Assembly (NCBI RefSeq): GCF_018129085.1
Contig: NZ_JAAGBB010000049.1
Coordinates: 1-40,333 of the forward strand
Direction of reading: 5' to 3'
Length of the DNA stretch: 40,333 nt
From: Plastoroseomonas hellenica
Lineage (GTDB): Bacteria > Pseudomonadota > Alphaproteobacteria > Acetobacterales > Acetobacteraceae
Both the position numbers and the translations under genes were made by a program. How positions within the stretch are numbered: the first letter of the stretch is position 1; each line of letters opens with the position of its first letter. Below the pieces are notes generated by a model. It had not been told where the DNA came from and ran no database searches. It worked only from the letters and a program-made list of their open reading frames with translations. Shown here piece by piece: positions 17,445-26,112 of the stretch.

Positions 17445-19966
17445 TGGACGGGTTGCCCGCCCTGTCGCCCGCCCGCGACGAGATGGCCAATGGCCGCGGC
17501 GGGCTCAGGACGCATTGGCAGGATCTGCTCGGGACATTGGTCGGCCTGGGGCCGGAGGCGATGGCCGAACGCGGCGCCATGCTCGACCGCCTCTTCGCCG
17601 AGGAGGGCGTGACCACGCTGCTGCCGGGCGCCACCGCCACCGCCTGGCGCTGCGATCCGGTGCCGCTGCCGATCCCGGCCGCCGAATTCGCGGCGCTGGA
17701 AGCAGGCCTCGCGCAACGTGCCGCGGTCATCGAGGCGATGCTGGCCGACCTCTACGGCCCGCAGGACCTGCTGGCGCGCGGCGTGCTGCCGCCGGCGCTG
17801 GTCTTCCCCAATCCGAACTTCCTCCGCCCCTGCCACGGCATGCCGCAGCAGCAGCATCTCCAGCTCTATGCCGCCGACCTGATCCGTGGACCGGACGGGC
17901 AGTGGCGGGTGCTCGCCGACCGCACCAATGCGCCTCATGGCATGGCCTATGCGCTGGAGAACCGCCGCGCCCTGTCGCGCATCGTGCCGGAGATCTTCCG
18001 TGCCCGGCATCTCCGCCGCATGCGGCCCTTCTTCGACATCTGGCAATCCGACCTCCAGCGCCTGGCGCCGGGCGGCGACGGCAACCCGAACCTCGTGCTG
18101 CTGAGCCCGGGGCCGCGCAACGCCTTCTGGTTCGAGCATGTGGTGCTGGCGCGCGAACTCTCCTGCACGCTGGTCGAGGGCGGCGACCTCACCGCCCGCG
18201 ACGGGGCGGTCTTCCTCAAGACGCTCGGCGGGCTCCGCCGGGTCGATGTGGTGCTGCGCCGCCAGGACGGGCGCGGCCTCGATCCGCTCGAGCTCGATGC
18301 CGGGGATGCGCTGGCCCAGGGTGTCTCGGGCCTTCTCGACGCGGCGCGCGAAGGATCGCTCGTCATCGCCAATGCGCCGGGCAGCGACATGGCGGAGGCG
18401 CCGGGGCTGGCGGCCTTCCTGCCGGCGGTCGCGGCGCATTTCGGCGCGGACCCGCTGAGCTTGCCTTCGGTGCCGACACTCTGGCTGGGACAGCCGGGTG
18501 CGCTGGAAGCGGTGGTCCGGGACCCGGCGCAATGGCTGCTGCGGCCGGCGCTCGACGGTGTCGCGCCGCCGGTGCCGCTCACCGATTTGACTTCCGCGGC
18601 GCGGGAGGCGCTGCTCGCCCGCGCCGCGGCTTCGCCGTTCAGCCACGCCGCTTCGCTGGCGCTGCCGCCCTCGGTCGCGCCCTGCGTCGGGCCCGATGGC
18701 TTCGAGCCGCGGCCGATCGTGCTGCGCCTCTTCCTGGTGCGGCGAGGCGATGGCTGGGCGGCCCTGCAGGGCGGCCTCGCCCGCGCCCTGGCGCCAGCCG
18801 ACGCGCTTGCCGGCCGGCTGCCGCGCCAGGCGCTGGCCAAGGATGTCTGGGTCGCGACCGAGGATACCGGGGAGATCCAGGGGCCGGCGGCGCTTGCCAT
18901 TCCCGCGCTGCCGATCCGCCGCCCGACCGGCGAGCTGCCGTCGCGCGCCGCCGACAATTTCTTCTGGTTCGGCCGCTATCTGGAGCGGCTGGAAGGCGCT
19001 GCCCGGCTGCTGCGCTCGGTGATTGCCCGGCTCGAGCGCGCCTCCCTCTCGCCGCGGGAGCTGGCTTCGCTGCAGAAGCTCGCCGCCTGCCTGCGCGTGC
19101 ACTACCTGGTCGACGAAGAAGGCGAGCGCGCCGTCGGCACGCCGGCCTTCCCGCGCGCCCTGCTGGCGCTGCTGCGGCCGGAAGGCACGCTGCCACAGCT
19201 CACCGGCCAGGTCGGGCGCGCGATGGAGCTGCTGCGCGACCGGCTGACCGGCGAGATGTACACCGCATCGAATCATGCGCTGCGGGAATTGCAGGGCGCG
19301 CTGCGCGGGGTGCCCACGGGACGGAGTGAGAATCCGCGCGCCCTGGCGCAGCTTTCGGAAGTGCTGGGCGGCGTGCTGGTCTTCGCCGCCATGGTCTCCG
19401 GCCTCGCCGCCGAGAACATGGTCCAGGGCGGCGGGCGGCTGTTTCTCGATCTCGGGCGGCGGCTGGAACGGGCACGGGCGATCACCGCCGAGCTCGCGGT
19501 CCTGCTGGTCGAGCCGATGGCGGCCACCCAGCCGGCGCGGCTGGAGCCGGGCCTGCGCCTGGCGCTGGAGCTGCGCGATTCGGTCATCACCTACCGCAAC
19601 CGCTACGTCACCGCCCTGCAGCCCGCGCCGGTGCTGGACCTGGTGCTGGCGGAGGAGGGCAATCCGCGCGGCCTCGCCTTCCAGCTTCTGGCGATGCGCG
19701 ACGCCTTCGCCAGCCTCGGCGGCGATGGGGAGAGCGGCATGCCGATCGCGATCGGCGCTGTCCTCGCCGAGGCCCGCGCCATGGCCGGGGAGGTCGCGGC
19801 TGCGACCCGCCAGGCCGAGGCTGCCATTGCCCTGCCGCCTCGTCTTTCGGCCATGCATGAGAGCCTGGGTGAGCTGTCGGATATCATTGCCCGCCGCTGG
19901 TTCGCGCTGCTGCCCGAGGCCCAATCCGTCGGCGCCGAGCTCGCAGCGATGAAGGGCGCGGCCTAA
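17441..19966 (+). CDS. Circularly permuted ATP-grasp / alpha-E fusion protein
   Basis: 841 residues. Residues 20-480 correspond to the circularly permuted type 2 ATP-grasp ligase (former DUF404/DUF407), with LVFPNPNFLRPCHG, LYAADLIRGPDGQWRVLADRT, MAYALENRR and a metal/ATP-site-like VEGGDLTARDGAVFLKTLGG. From about residue 500 the alpha-E helical domain (former DUF403) begins with SRAADNFFWFGRYLERLE and runs to the end. In many genomes the two are separate genes; here they are one chain. The predicted reaction is ATP-dependent carboxylate-amine ligation. It overlaps the transglutaminase-DUF2126 gene by four bases, and its TAA stop shares bases with the TAG stop of the opposing GDPD gene. Confidence 0.92.
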   Translation: MMDGLPALSPARDEMANGRGGLRTHWQDLLGTLVGLGPEAMAERGAMLDRLFAEEGVTTLLPGATATAWRCDPVPLPIPAAEFAALEAGLAQRAAVIEAMLADLYGPQDLLARGVLPPALVFPNPNFLRPCHGMPQQQHLQLYAADLIRGPDGQWRVLADRTNAPHGMAYALENRRALSRIVPEIFRARHLRRMRPFFDIWQSDLQRLAPGGDGNPNLVLLSPGPRNAFWFEHVVLARELSCTLVEGGDLTARDGAVFLKTLGGLRRVDVVLRRQDGRGLDPLELDAGDALAQGVSGLLDAAREGSLVIANAPGSDMAEAPGLAAFLPAVAAHFGADPLSLPSVPTLWLGQPGALEAVVRDPAQWLLRPALDGVAPPVPLTDLTSAAREALLARAAASPFSHAASLALPPSVAPCVGPDGFEPRPIVLRLFLVRRGDGWAALQGGLARALAPADALAGRLPRQALAKDVWVATEDTGEIQGPAALAIPALPIRRPTGELPSRAADNFFWFGRYLERLEGAARLLRSVIARLERASLSPRELASLQKLAACLRVHYLVDEEGERAVGTPAFPRALLALLRPEGTLPQLTGQVGRAMELLRDRLTGEMYTASNHALRELQGALRGVPTGRSENPRALAQLSEVLGGVLVFAAMVSGLAAENMVQGGGRLFLDLGRRLERARAITAELAVLLVEPMAATQPARLEPGLRLALELRDSVITYRNRYVTALQPAPVLDLVLAEEGNPRGLAFQLLAMRDAFASLGGDGESGMPIAIGAVLAEARAMAGEVAAATRQAEAAIALPPRLSAMHESLGELSDIIARRWFALLPEAQSVGAELAAMKGAA

Positions 19967-20976
19967 CGCCTTTCCCCGCCCACCGCCCGGCTAAGCCCGA
20001 GAGCCGCGGCGATTACCTCGATCTCATTCGTCAGTATCCCGCCGGGATAGCCGGCTGGGAGCCGCGCGAGATCCTCGGGCGTATCGATCCCGGTGGAGAA
20101 GGCGCCACCGTGATAGGGACCGATGACGAAGACATGGCTGCCCACGGACTGCATGCGCTGCAGGAAATGCCCCGGCCAGCCCCAGAGCCAGGGTGCGATG
20201 TTCACAGGCACCAGGACCAGCATCTTGGCGCAGGCCGTCGGAACCAGGCTCGTCCACCCATACGCGGCATAGCGCAGCAGGCAGGCCCGCAGCGATCCGC
20301 GCGAGACGGTCCTGAGATCCCGCAGCGCCGCGCGCAGCGTGGCGATCGGGCGGTCGCCGCCATAGACCATGAGCCGATCACGGGCCGCCGGTGGCAATTG
20401 GCCGAGCCACGCCGCGAGCCGCTCGCCTTCCGCGGCGTCGTCACTCTTGATGTTGATCAGGAAGCGGCGATCCGGGAAGACCTCCAGCACCTCGTCGAGT
20501 GCCGGCATTAGGCCGATGCCCTGGCCGCGGAAGGGGAAGCTCCGACCGCCATCCGCCGTATAGCCGTGGCCGATGTCGAGCCGCTGGAGCTCCGCCATGC
20601 TGTGCTCGCGGGTGATGCCCCGGCCGTCGGTCCGGCAATCCAGCGTCCAGTCGTGGAAGACGGCGAAACGGCCATCGGTTGTGGGATGGATGTCGAGCTC
20701 CACCACATCGGCGCCTGCCTCGAAGCTCGCGCGCATGGATGCGATGGTGTTTTCCAGATAGGCGTGCCGTGGTGGCAGCATCCGGGCGGCCGTGCAGGTG
20801 TCGTTGGTCAGCCCGGCCATGTCGAAGCGCTGGGCGATGCCGCGATGTGCCAGCAGGGTCGGCGGCCCCGCCAGGCGGGGGGCGGTGAGGCCGCCGTTGT
20901 TGAGATAGGCGAAGGCCGCGAGCAGCAGCACCGCCAGGAGCATGGGACGCCAGATTCTCCGCATCCGCCTGGCCAT
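19963..20976 (-). CDS. Glycerophosphodiester phosphodiesterase, membrane-anchored
   Basis: 337 residues. An N-terminal hydrophobic stretch (about residues 12-24) suggests a signal anchor or signal peptide. The GDPD TIM-barrel motifs are in place: LLAHRG, ENTIASMRASFEAGADVVELDIHPTTDGRFAVFHDW (catalytic His pair and Glu/Asp metal ligands), INIKSD and a late TPEDLARLP. It hydrolyses glycerophosphodiesters to glycerol-3-phosphate and an alcohol. It is on the opposite strand to, and between, the two halves of the transglutaminase cluster, and is probably unrelated to it. The start at 20976 has no clear ribosome site; Met codons at 20964 and 20943 are alternatives. Confidence 0.92.
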   Translation of the reverse strand: MARRMRRIWRPMLLAVLLLAAFAYLNNGGLTAPRLAGPPTLLAHRGIAQRFDMAGLTNDTCTAARMLPPRHAYLENTIASMRASFEAGADVVELDIHPTTDGRFAVFHDWTLDCRTDGRGITREHSMAELQRLDIGHGYTADGGRSFPFRGQGIGLMPALDEVLEVFPDRRFLINIKSDDAAEGERLAAWLGQLPPAARDRLMVYGGDRPIATLRAALRDLRTVSRGSLRACLLRYAAYGWTSLVPTACAKMLVLVPVNIAPWLWGWPGHFLQRMQSVGSHVFVIGPYHGGAFSTGIDTPEDLARLPAGYPGGILTNEIEVIAAALGLSRAVGGERR

Positions 20977-21076
20977 CGCATATCGGCGCGGGGCCGTGAA
21001 GCGGTCCTCGCACTCGGTGCTTGCCCTGCGTCCGGGCTTGCGGAGAATGGCGTGGAATGCTGTTTCGCGCGCATCC

Positions 21077-21092
21077 TCACCTGCTCAGGTGA
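21077..21092. promoter_or_regulatory. Perfect 16-bp palindrome, possible operator
   Basis: TCACCTG-CT-CAGGTGA is a perfect 7+7 inverted repeat with a 2-base centre. It lies between the divergent GDPD and transglutaminase genes and 24 bases before the latter's start. It is too close to the start and too short to be a terminator, so it could be a dimeric regulator's site. The regulator is unknown. Confidence 0.4.
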
Positions 21093-21116
21093 CATCGCCC
21101 GTCCGGGACCCACCTT

Positions 21117-22007
21117 GTGCTCTATCGGTTGCGCCACACCACCCGTTATGTCTACGCGAGCCCGGTCGATCTCGCCGCGCATGTCCTGCATCTGACGCCG
21201 CGGGCGCTGCCGGGTCAGCGCGTGCTGAGCGCGGCGCTGCATCCGCGCCCGGACGCGGCACGCCTGACCGCGGGCTTCGATCACTTCGGCAATCCCGTCA
21301 GCCGCCTCTTCCTCGAAGGCTCGCATGCCGAATTCGAGGTGACGGCGGAGGCGATGGTCGATGTCGGCTTCCCGGCGCCCCCGCCGGCCGCTGCCACCTT
21401 CGCCTGGGAGAGCGTCGCGGCGGCAGCGCGGGCAGGTGGGGAAGGGGCCTGGCAGGCGGCCGAGTTCCTCTTCCCGAGCGCGATGGCCCCCGCCGACGCC
21501 GCGGTCGGTGCCTATGCCGCGCCGAGCTTTCCCCCTGGCAGGCCGGTGCTGGCAGGGCTGCTCGACCTGAATGCCCGGATCAAGCGCGACTTCGCCTTCC
21601 GCCCCGGCGCCACCGACATCGCGACGCCGGTCTCCCGCGTATTGGCGGCCCGGGCCGGCGTCTGCCAGGACTTCTCCCACCTCATGATCGTCGGGCTGAG
21701 GGCGCTGGGCCTGCCGGCGCGCTACGTCTCCGGCTATCTGCGCACCCGGCCGCCGCCGGGGCAGAGGCGGCGCGTCGGTGCCGATGCCAGCCATGCCTGG
21801 GTCGGCTGCTGGCTCGGCCCCGCGCGAGGCTGGGTGGACCTCGACCCGACCAACGACCTAGTGGTGCGGGACGAGCATGTGGTGCTCGGCTGGGGCCGGG
21901 ACTACCGCGATGTCAGCCCGGTGCGCGGCGTGATCCTGGGCGGCGGCGAGCACAGCCTGTCGGTCGGCGTGGACCTGGAGCCGCTGCCGGAGGCGGCGAT
22001 CCGGTAA
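21117..22007 (+). CDS. Transglutaminase-like protein (stand-alone)
   Basis: 296 residues with a GTG start. The N-terminal bact_transglu_N domain begins LYRLRHTTRYVYASPV. The core follows with catalytic Cys183 (AGVCQDFSHLM), His226 (DASHAWVG) and Asp243 (VDLDPTND). No signal peptide. In related genomes this gene adjoins the ATP-grasp/alpha-E and DUF2126 genes. Here it continues that cluster in the same direction but is separated by the opposite-strand GDPD gene. Its likely activity is a peptidase or acyl transfer on a peptide product. It converges on the monooxygenase operon with only two bases between stops. Confidence 0.92.
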   Translation: MLYRLRHTTRYVYASPVDLAAHVLHLTPRALPGQRVLSAALHPRPDAARLTAGFDHFGNPVSRLFLEGSHAEFEVTAEAMVDVGFPAPPPAAATFAWESVAAAARAGGEGAWQAAEFLFPSAMAPADAAVGAYAAPSFPPGRPVLAGLLDLNARIKRDFAFRPGATDIATPVSRVLAARAGVCQDFSHLMIVGLRALGLPARYVSGYLRTRPPPGQRRRVGADASHAWVGCWLGPARGWVDLDPTNDLVVRDEHVVLGWGRDYRDVSPVRGVILGGGEHSLSVGVDLEPLPEAAIR

Positions 22008-22009
22008 AT

Positions 22010-23338
22010 TCAGACTGCGTAGCGGTTCTTCGGTGGTGTCAGCCCCAGATTCTCCCGCAGCGTCGGCCCGGCATATTCCGTGCGGAACATCCCGCGCGCC
22101 CGCAGCTCCGGCAGCACGAGTTCCACGAAGTCATCGAGCCCCAGCGGCAGCACTGGCGGGCAGAGGTTGAAGCCGTCCGCGGCGCCGCCTTCGACCCAGG
22201 CCTGCATGTCGTCCACGATGTCCTTGGGCGTGCCGACCAACACGCGGCCGCCGAAGCCCGCCGCGACCTTGGTGTAGAGCTGGCGGATCGTCAGGTTGTC
22301 CCGGCGCGCCAAGGCAAGCGCCTTCGCCGCCATGCTGCGGATCCGAGGGTCCGGCGGCTCCGGCACCGGCCCGTCCACCGGATAGGCCGAGAGGTCACCG
22401 AACTGCTGATAGAGATAGGAGAGGCCCAGCTCCGGTTCGACCAGAGCGTTGAGCTGCGCGTGCTTCTCCTCAGCCTCCTCGCGCGTGCGGCCGATGAAGA
22501 GCGTGATGCCCGGCATGATCTTCAGGCTGTCGGGGTCACGGCCATGCTGCGCCGCACGGGCCTTAAGGTCGGCGTAGTAGGCGCGTGCCGCCTCCATGTC
22601 GAAGAAGGAGCAGTAGACAACATCGGCGCTCCGTGCCGCGATCTCCATGCCCTGGTTGGCGGCGCCTGCCTGCACCAGGATTGGGCGGCCCTGCGGCGTG
22701 CGCTTGATGGTCAGCGGCCCCTTGACCTTGAAGTGCTTCCCCTGGTGATCGAGCCTGTGCAGCTTCGACTGGTCGAAGAAGATGCCGCTTGCCTTGTCGA
22801 AGAGCGGCGCATCCTCCTCCCAGCTATCCCACAAGCCCTTCACCACCTCGACGAACTCGGTCGCGCGGTCGTAGCGCAGCTCGTATTCCATGTGCTGGTC
22901 GCGGTTGAAGTTGTGCGCCTCAGCCTCGGACCAGGAGGTCACGATGTTCCAGCCGGCGCGACCGCCGCTCAGATGATCGAGCGAGGCCCATTTGCGCGCG
23001 ATGTGATAGGGCTCGTTGTAGGTGGTGGATGCCGTCGCGACCAGGCCGATATGCGTGGTCACGGAGGACAGCGCCGAGAGCAGTGTCAGCGGCTCCAGTT
23101 CCAGGGTCTGGTGCGAGCGGCGGAGCGCGCCCGGCGGCTCGTCCTTGGTGCGCAGGCCGATGCCGTCGGCCAGGAAGACCATGTCGAGCTTCGCCGCCTC
23201 GGCGGTCTGCGCGATGTACTTGTAGTGGCTGAACTTCGATGCGGCGTCCGGATCCGCCGAAGGATGCCGCCAGGCGGCTGCGTGATAGCCGAGATAGCGC
23301 ATGGAAAGGCCGAGGCTGATCTGCTTCGGGCTGCTCAT
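22010..23338 (-). CDS. LLM-class flavin-dependent monooxygenase, NtaA/SnaA/DszA family (copy 1)
   Basis: 442 residues with a luciferase-like TIM barrel. Family landmarks: LSMRYLGYHAAAWRHP near the N-terminus, FLADGIGL, ASTTYNEPYHIARKWASLDHLSGGRAGWNIVTSW, a PILVQAGA phosphate-binding region, and a C-terminal EYAGPTLRENLGL. Members (NtaA, EmoA, SnaA, DszA, DmoA) use FMNH2 from a partner reductase and O2 to oxidise small amines, chelators or sulfur compounds. The start has GAGG about nine bases upstream. It is the last gene of the ABC importer operon, 43 bases after the substrate-binding protein, which implies that it acts on the imported compound. The substrate is unknown. Confidence 0.95.
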   Translation of the reverse strand: MSSPKQISLGLSMRYLGYHAAAWRHPSADPDAASKFSHYKYIAQTAEAAKLDMVFLADGIGLRTKDEPPGALRRSHQTLELEPLTLLSALSSVTTHIGLVATASTTYNEPYHIARKWASLDHLSGGRAGWNIVTSWSEAEAHNFNRDQHMEYELRYDRATEFVEVVKGLWDSWEEDAPLFDKASGIFFDQSKLHRLDHQGKHFKVKGPLTIKRTPQGRPILVQAGAANQGMEIAARSADVVYCSFFDMEAARAYYADLKARAAQHGRDPDSLKIMPGITLFIGRTREEAEEKHAQLNALVEPELGLSYLYQQFGDLSAYPVDGPVPEPPDPRIRSMAAKALALARRDNLTIRQLYTKVAAGFGGRVLVGTPKDIVDDMQAWVEGGAADGFNLCPPVLPLGLDDFVELVLPELRARGMFRTEYAGPTLRENLGLTPPKNRYAV

Positions 23339-23381
23339 CGTTCAAGCCTCATCATTGCCGCAGGAGGTCATTGCCGCCGGG

Positions 23382-25112
23382 TCAGTATTCGTAGCCGGCC
23401 CGCTGCATGTACTGCCGGGACAGATCGAGGTCGTAGGCGATCGGCCGCAACAGATCATGGTCGTATTCGGGGGCCGAATAGGGCATCGGCACGGTGCCCT
23501 CGCGGCCATAGCCGCCGGCGATCTCCTTGACGATCTGCTCGCGCGGCATGGCGTGGCTGATCGCCTTGCGGATATAGGCGGCCGCCTCCGCCGCACGGGA
23601 CGGGTCCCGCCGTCCCAGCGGCGTATCGACGCCGGTGCCGAAGACCGGATGCCGCAGGTTGTAGCAGATATGCTGCCACTTGAAGCTGTCGAAGGTCTGC
23701 ACCTTGCCCCAGGAGGGATCGATGGTGCTGGCGACCGGCCCGATGTCGTACATCGGATCATGCGCATCGATCTCGCCCGCGCGCAGCGCGGAGAGCACGG
23801 AATCCGTACCCTGGATATTGACGATGTAGAAGGTCTTCACATTGCCGGTGTGCGGCTTCCAGTAGTTCTCGTTGCGCACGTATTTGTACGCCCTGCGCTG
23901 CGGGTCATAGCCCTGCGCGATCCAGGGGCCGGTGCCGATCCCGCCGAGCGCGGTGTAGCTCCTGCCGCCCGAGATCCGGACGGTGTGGCGGCCGAGCCAG
24001 TTGCTCGCCGTGTGACCGCGCAGCGCCTCCGGCCGGATGTCCTGGTAGGCATGCTTCGGGATGATTGCCTGGGCGCCGATCAGCCAGTCGAGGAACAGCA
24101 TGTTGTAGGCGGGGAGATCGACGGTGATCTCGTGTTTGCCGGTGATCCTGTAGGCGCCGGGACCACCGAGCACCTGCTCGGTCGCGGCCTGGATCGGCGT
24201 GCCATAGGCCCGGTTGAGGAAGGTGTCCCAGGTGAACTTCACATCCTCGGCGGTGAATTCCTCGCCGGAATGCCACTTCACGCCTTCGCGCAGGGTGATC
24301 ACCCAGTGCTTGCCGTCCGCCGACATGGTGTGGCCAGTGGCCAGTGCGGGGACCAGCCGCTTGTCCTGCCAGCTCTCATACTCGTAGAGGCGATTGTAGA
24401 CCGGGCCGAAGATGTTCGATTCATTGTAGCCCGTCGTGTACATCGGGATCAGCGAGGCTGGCGGCGCCCAGGACGCGAAGGCCGCGGTCGCGTCGTTGCC
24501 GGCGCCCTCGATCGTCCACTTCTCGGGGTTCGGGTAGAAGACCGGATTGAAGGTGGTGAAGTCGAAACCCTTCAGCTTCGGGTTCACCGCGATGACATCC
24601 TCCGGGTAGAAGAGGGTCGTCATCGGCTCCGTTTCGTACCAGCGCCGCTCGAAGGCCCGATAGGCGTCCATGCGCTGGGCGGGATCGATCGTGCTGGCCA
24701 TCTGGTCCAGCGCGGCGTCGATCTGCGGGTCGTTGACGTAGTAGAAATTCTGGCCACTGGGCGGCATCAGCCGGCTGTGGAACAGCGTGTTCGGCGTCGG
24801 CGTGATCGCGTTGTAGTAGTAGCGCTCGAGATAGGCATCCCAGCCGCCTTCGGGGTGCGGCTTGCCGTCGCCGCGCGACCGGCGCGGGGAGATCACGGTG
24901 AAGGGGACGAAGCTCGAGACCACGTCGATGCCGATGCGCGACATCTGCTGCGCCGCCAGCGTGCCCCAGATCATGCGCGCCGGCTGGTTGTTGGGGATCA
25001 TCAGATAGAGCTTGAAGAAGGGCGGTGCCGCGCGGGCGGGGCCGGCAACCGCTGCCACCGCCGCAGCCGCGGCGGCCTTCATCACGGATCGACGCTTGCT
25101 GCTCAATGACAT
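23382..25112 (-). CDS. ABC importer substrate-binding protein, family 5, circularly permuted
   Basis: 576 residues. Residues 1-29 are an export signal with twin arginines (SKRRSVMK) ending ARA-A. The mature sequence has family-5 blocks in permuted order. Residues 33-66 (FKLYLMIPNN...IGIDVV) and 123-185 (VNDPQIDAAL...NPKLKGFD) are what normally forms the C-terminal third. Residues 213-576 then give the normal N-terminal part (LIPMYTTGYNESNIFGPVYN, LVPALATGH, GVKWHSGEEFTAEDVKF, YVRNENYWK) and end at DLDLSRQYMQRAGYEY, exactly where an ordinary member would continue into the first block. It is one uninterrupted frame, 12 bases after the ATPase gene. It presumably binds a small organic solute in the periplasm for permeases 27124-29042. 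Confidence 0.93.
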   Translation of the reverse strand: MSLSSKRRSVMKAAAAAAVAAVAGPARAAPPFFKLYLMIPNNQPARMIWGTLAAQQMSRIGIDVVSSFVPFTVISPRRSRGDGKPHPEGGWDAYLERYYYNAITPTPNTLFHSRLMPPSGQNFYYVNDPQIDAALDQMASTIDPAQRMDAYRAFERRWYETEPMTTLFYPEDVIAVNPKLKGFDFTTFNPVFYPNPEKWTIEGAGNDATAAFASWAPPASLIPMYTTGYNESNIFGPVYNRLYEYESWQDKRLVPALATGHTMSADGKHWVITLREGVKWHSGEEFTAEDVKFTWDTFLNRAYGTPIQAATEQVLGGPGAYRITGKHEITVDLPAYNMLFLDWLIGAQAIIPKHAYQDIRPEALRGHTASNWLGRHTVRISGGRSYTALGGIGTGPWIAQGYDPQRRAYKYVRNENYWKPHTGNVKTFYIVNIQGTDSVLSALRAGEIDAHDPMYDIGPVASTIDPSWGKVQTFDSFKWQHICYNLRHPVFGTGVDTPLGRRDPSRAAEAAAYIRKAISHAMPREQIVKEIAGGYGREGTVPMPYSAPEYDHDLLRPIAYDLDLSRQYMQRAGYEY

Positions 25113-25125
25113 CCTTCGTCTCCGA

Positions 25126-26112
25126 TCATGTGGGGTTGTGACAGGCCATGCGGTGGTCGTCTCCCGCCGCCGCCGTCAGCAGCGGCTCGCGCTCCGCGCA
25201 GACCGGCAGGGCGGCCGCGCAGCGCGGGTGGAAAGGGCAGCCGGAGGGGCGGCGGAGCGCGCTCGGCACTTCGCCTTGCAGCACGATGCGCGTATTCGCC
25301 GCGCCTGGCTGCGGCATGGGGATCGCGCTGAGCAGCGCGCGCGTGTAGTGGTGCCGCGGCCGGGTGAAGAGCGCGTCCACCTGGCCGATCTCAACGAGCT
25401 TGCCGAGATACATCACCGCGACATGGGTGCTGATGAAGCGCACCGAGCTGAGGTCGTGCGAGATGTAGAGATAGGTCAGTCCCAGCCGGTCCTGCAGCTC
25501 CACCAGCAGGTTGAGGATCTGCGCCCGGACGGAGACGTCGAGCGAGGAGACCGGCTCGTCCAGGATCAGCAGCCGCGGCTCGATCGCTAGTGCCCGGGCG
25601 ATGCCCACGCGCTGGCGCTGGCCGCCGCTGAACTCGTGCGGATAGCGCCAGGCATGATGCGGCTCCAGCCCCACCATGCGCAGCAGCTCCTCCACACGGG
25701 CGCCCCAGGTCTCCGGCGCCTCCGGGCGGTGCACGCGCAGCGGCTCCTTCAGCGTCTCGCCGATGGTCCAGCGCGGGTTCAGCGACAGCCAGGGATCCTG
25801 GAAGACGTATTGCAGCGACCGCCGGACCTGCAGGACCTTGGTGCGGTCATTCTCCTTGAACAGCGGCACGATGTCGCGGCCCTGGAACCGCACGACGCCC
25901 TCGCTGGGCTCGACCAGGTTGAGGATGGCGCGCGCCGTGGTGGTCTTGCCGCAGCCGGACTCGCCGACCAGGCCCAAGGTTTCGCCGGCTTCGATGCGGA
26001 AGGAGACATTGTGAACCGCGCGGATCTCGCTGTATTGCCGGGCACGGAACAGGCCGCGCCGCGTGACGGGGTAGCGCTTGGACAGACTATCGACTTCGAG
26101 CAGCGCACTCAT
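25126..26112 (-). CDS. ABC importer ATPase, OppF/DppF type (importer 2)
   Basis: 328 residues, cytoplasmic. The start at 26112 overlaps the preceding ATPase stop by four bases (ATGA). Walker A GESGCGKTT, Q-loop FQDP, signature FSGGQRQR, Walker B LLILDEP, and H-loop ISHD are all intact. The C-terminal oligopeptide/dipeptide extension with Cys residues (SGCPFHPRC, CAEREP) is present, a region that in some PepT-family ATPases binds an Fe-S cluster. It pairs with the OppD-type ATPase at 26109-27113. Confidence 0.95.
   Translation of the reverse strand: MSALLEVDSLSKRYPVTRRGLFRARQYSEIRAVHNVSFRIEAGETLGLVGESGCGKTTTARAILNLVEPSEGVVRFQGRDIVPLFKENDRTKVLQVRRSLQYVFQDPWLSLNPRWTIGETLKEPLRVHRPEAPETWGARVEELLRMVGLEPHHAWRYPHEFSGGQRQRVGIARALAIEPRLLILDEPVSSLDVSVRAQILNLLVELQDRLGLTYLYISHDLSSVRFISTHVAVMYLGKLVEIGQVDALFTRPRHHYTRALLSAIPMPQPGAANTRIVLQGEVPSALRRPSGCPFHPRCAAALPVCAEREPLLTAAAGDDHRMACHNPT

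Noticed and set aside
17354-19924. Minus-strand open frame of 856 codons opposite the ATP-grasp/alpha-E gene
   Set aside because: Mirror of the real gene; composition rich in Gln, Arg and His with no recognisable domain. The same holds for 14115-16295 (minus), 20942-23530 (plus) and 23301-25109 (plus).
23382-25112. Frameshift, gene fusion or misassembly as the cause of the odd domain order in the binding protein
   Set aside because: One uninterrupted frame, a single signal peptide and no duplicated block. The two halves together make exactly one complete family-5 protein, which fits permutation better than a join of two genes.
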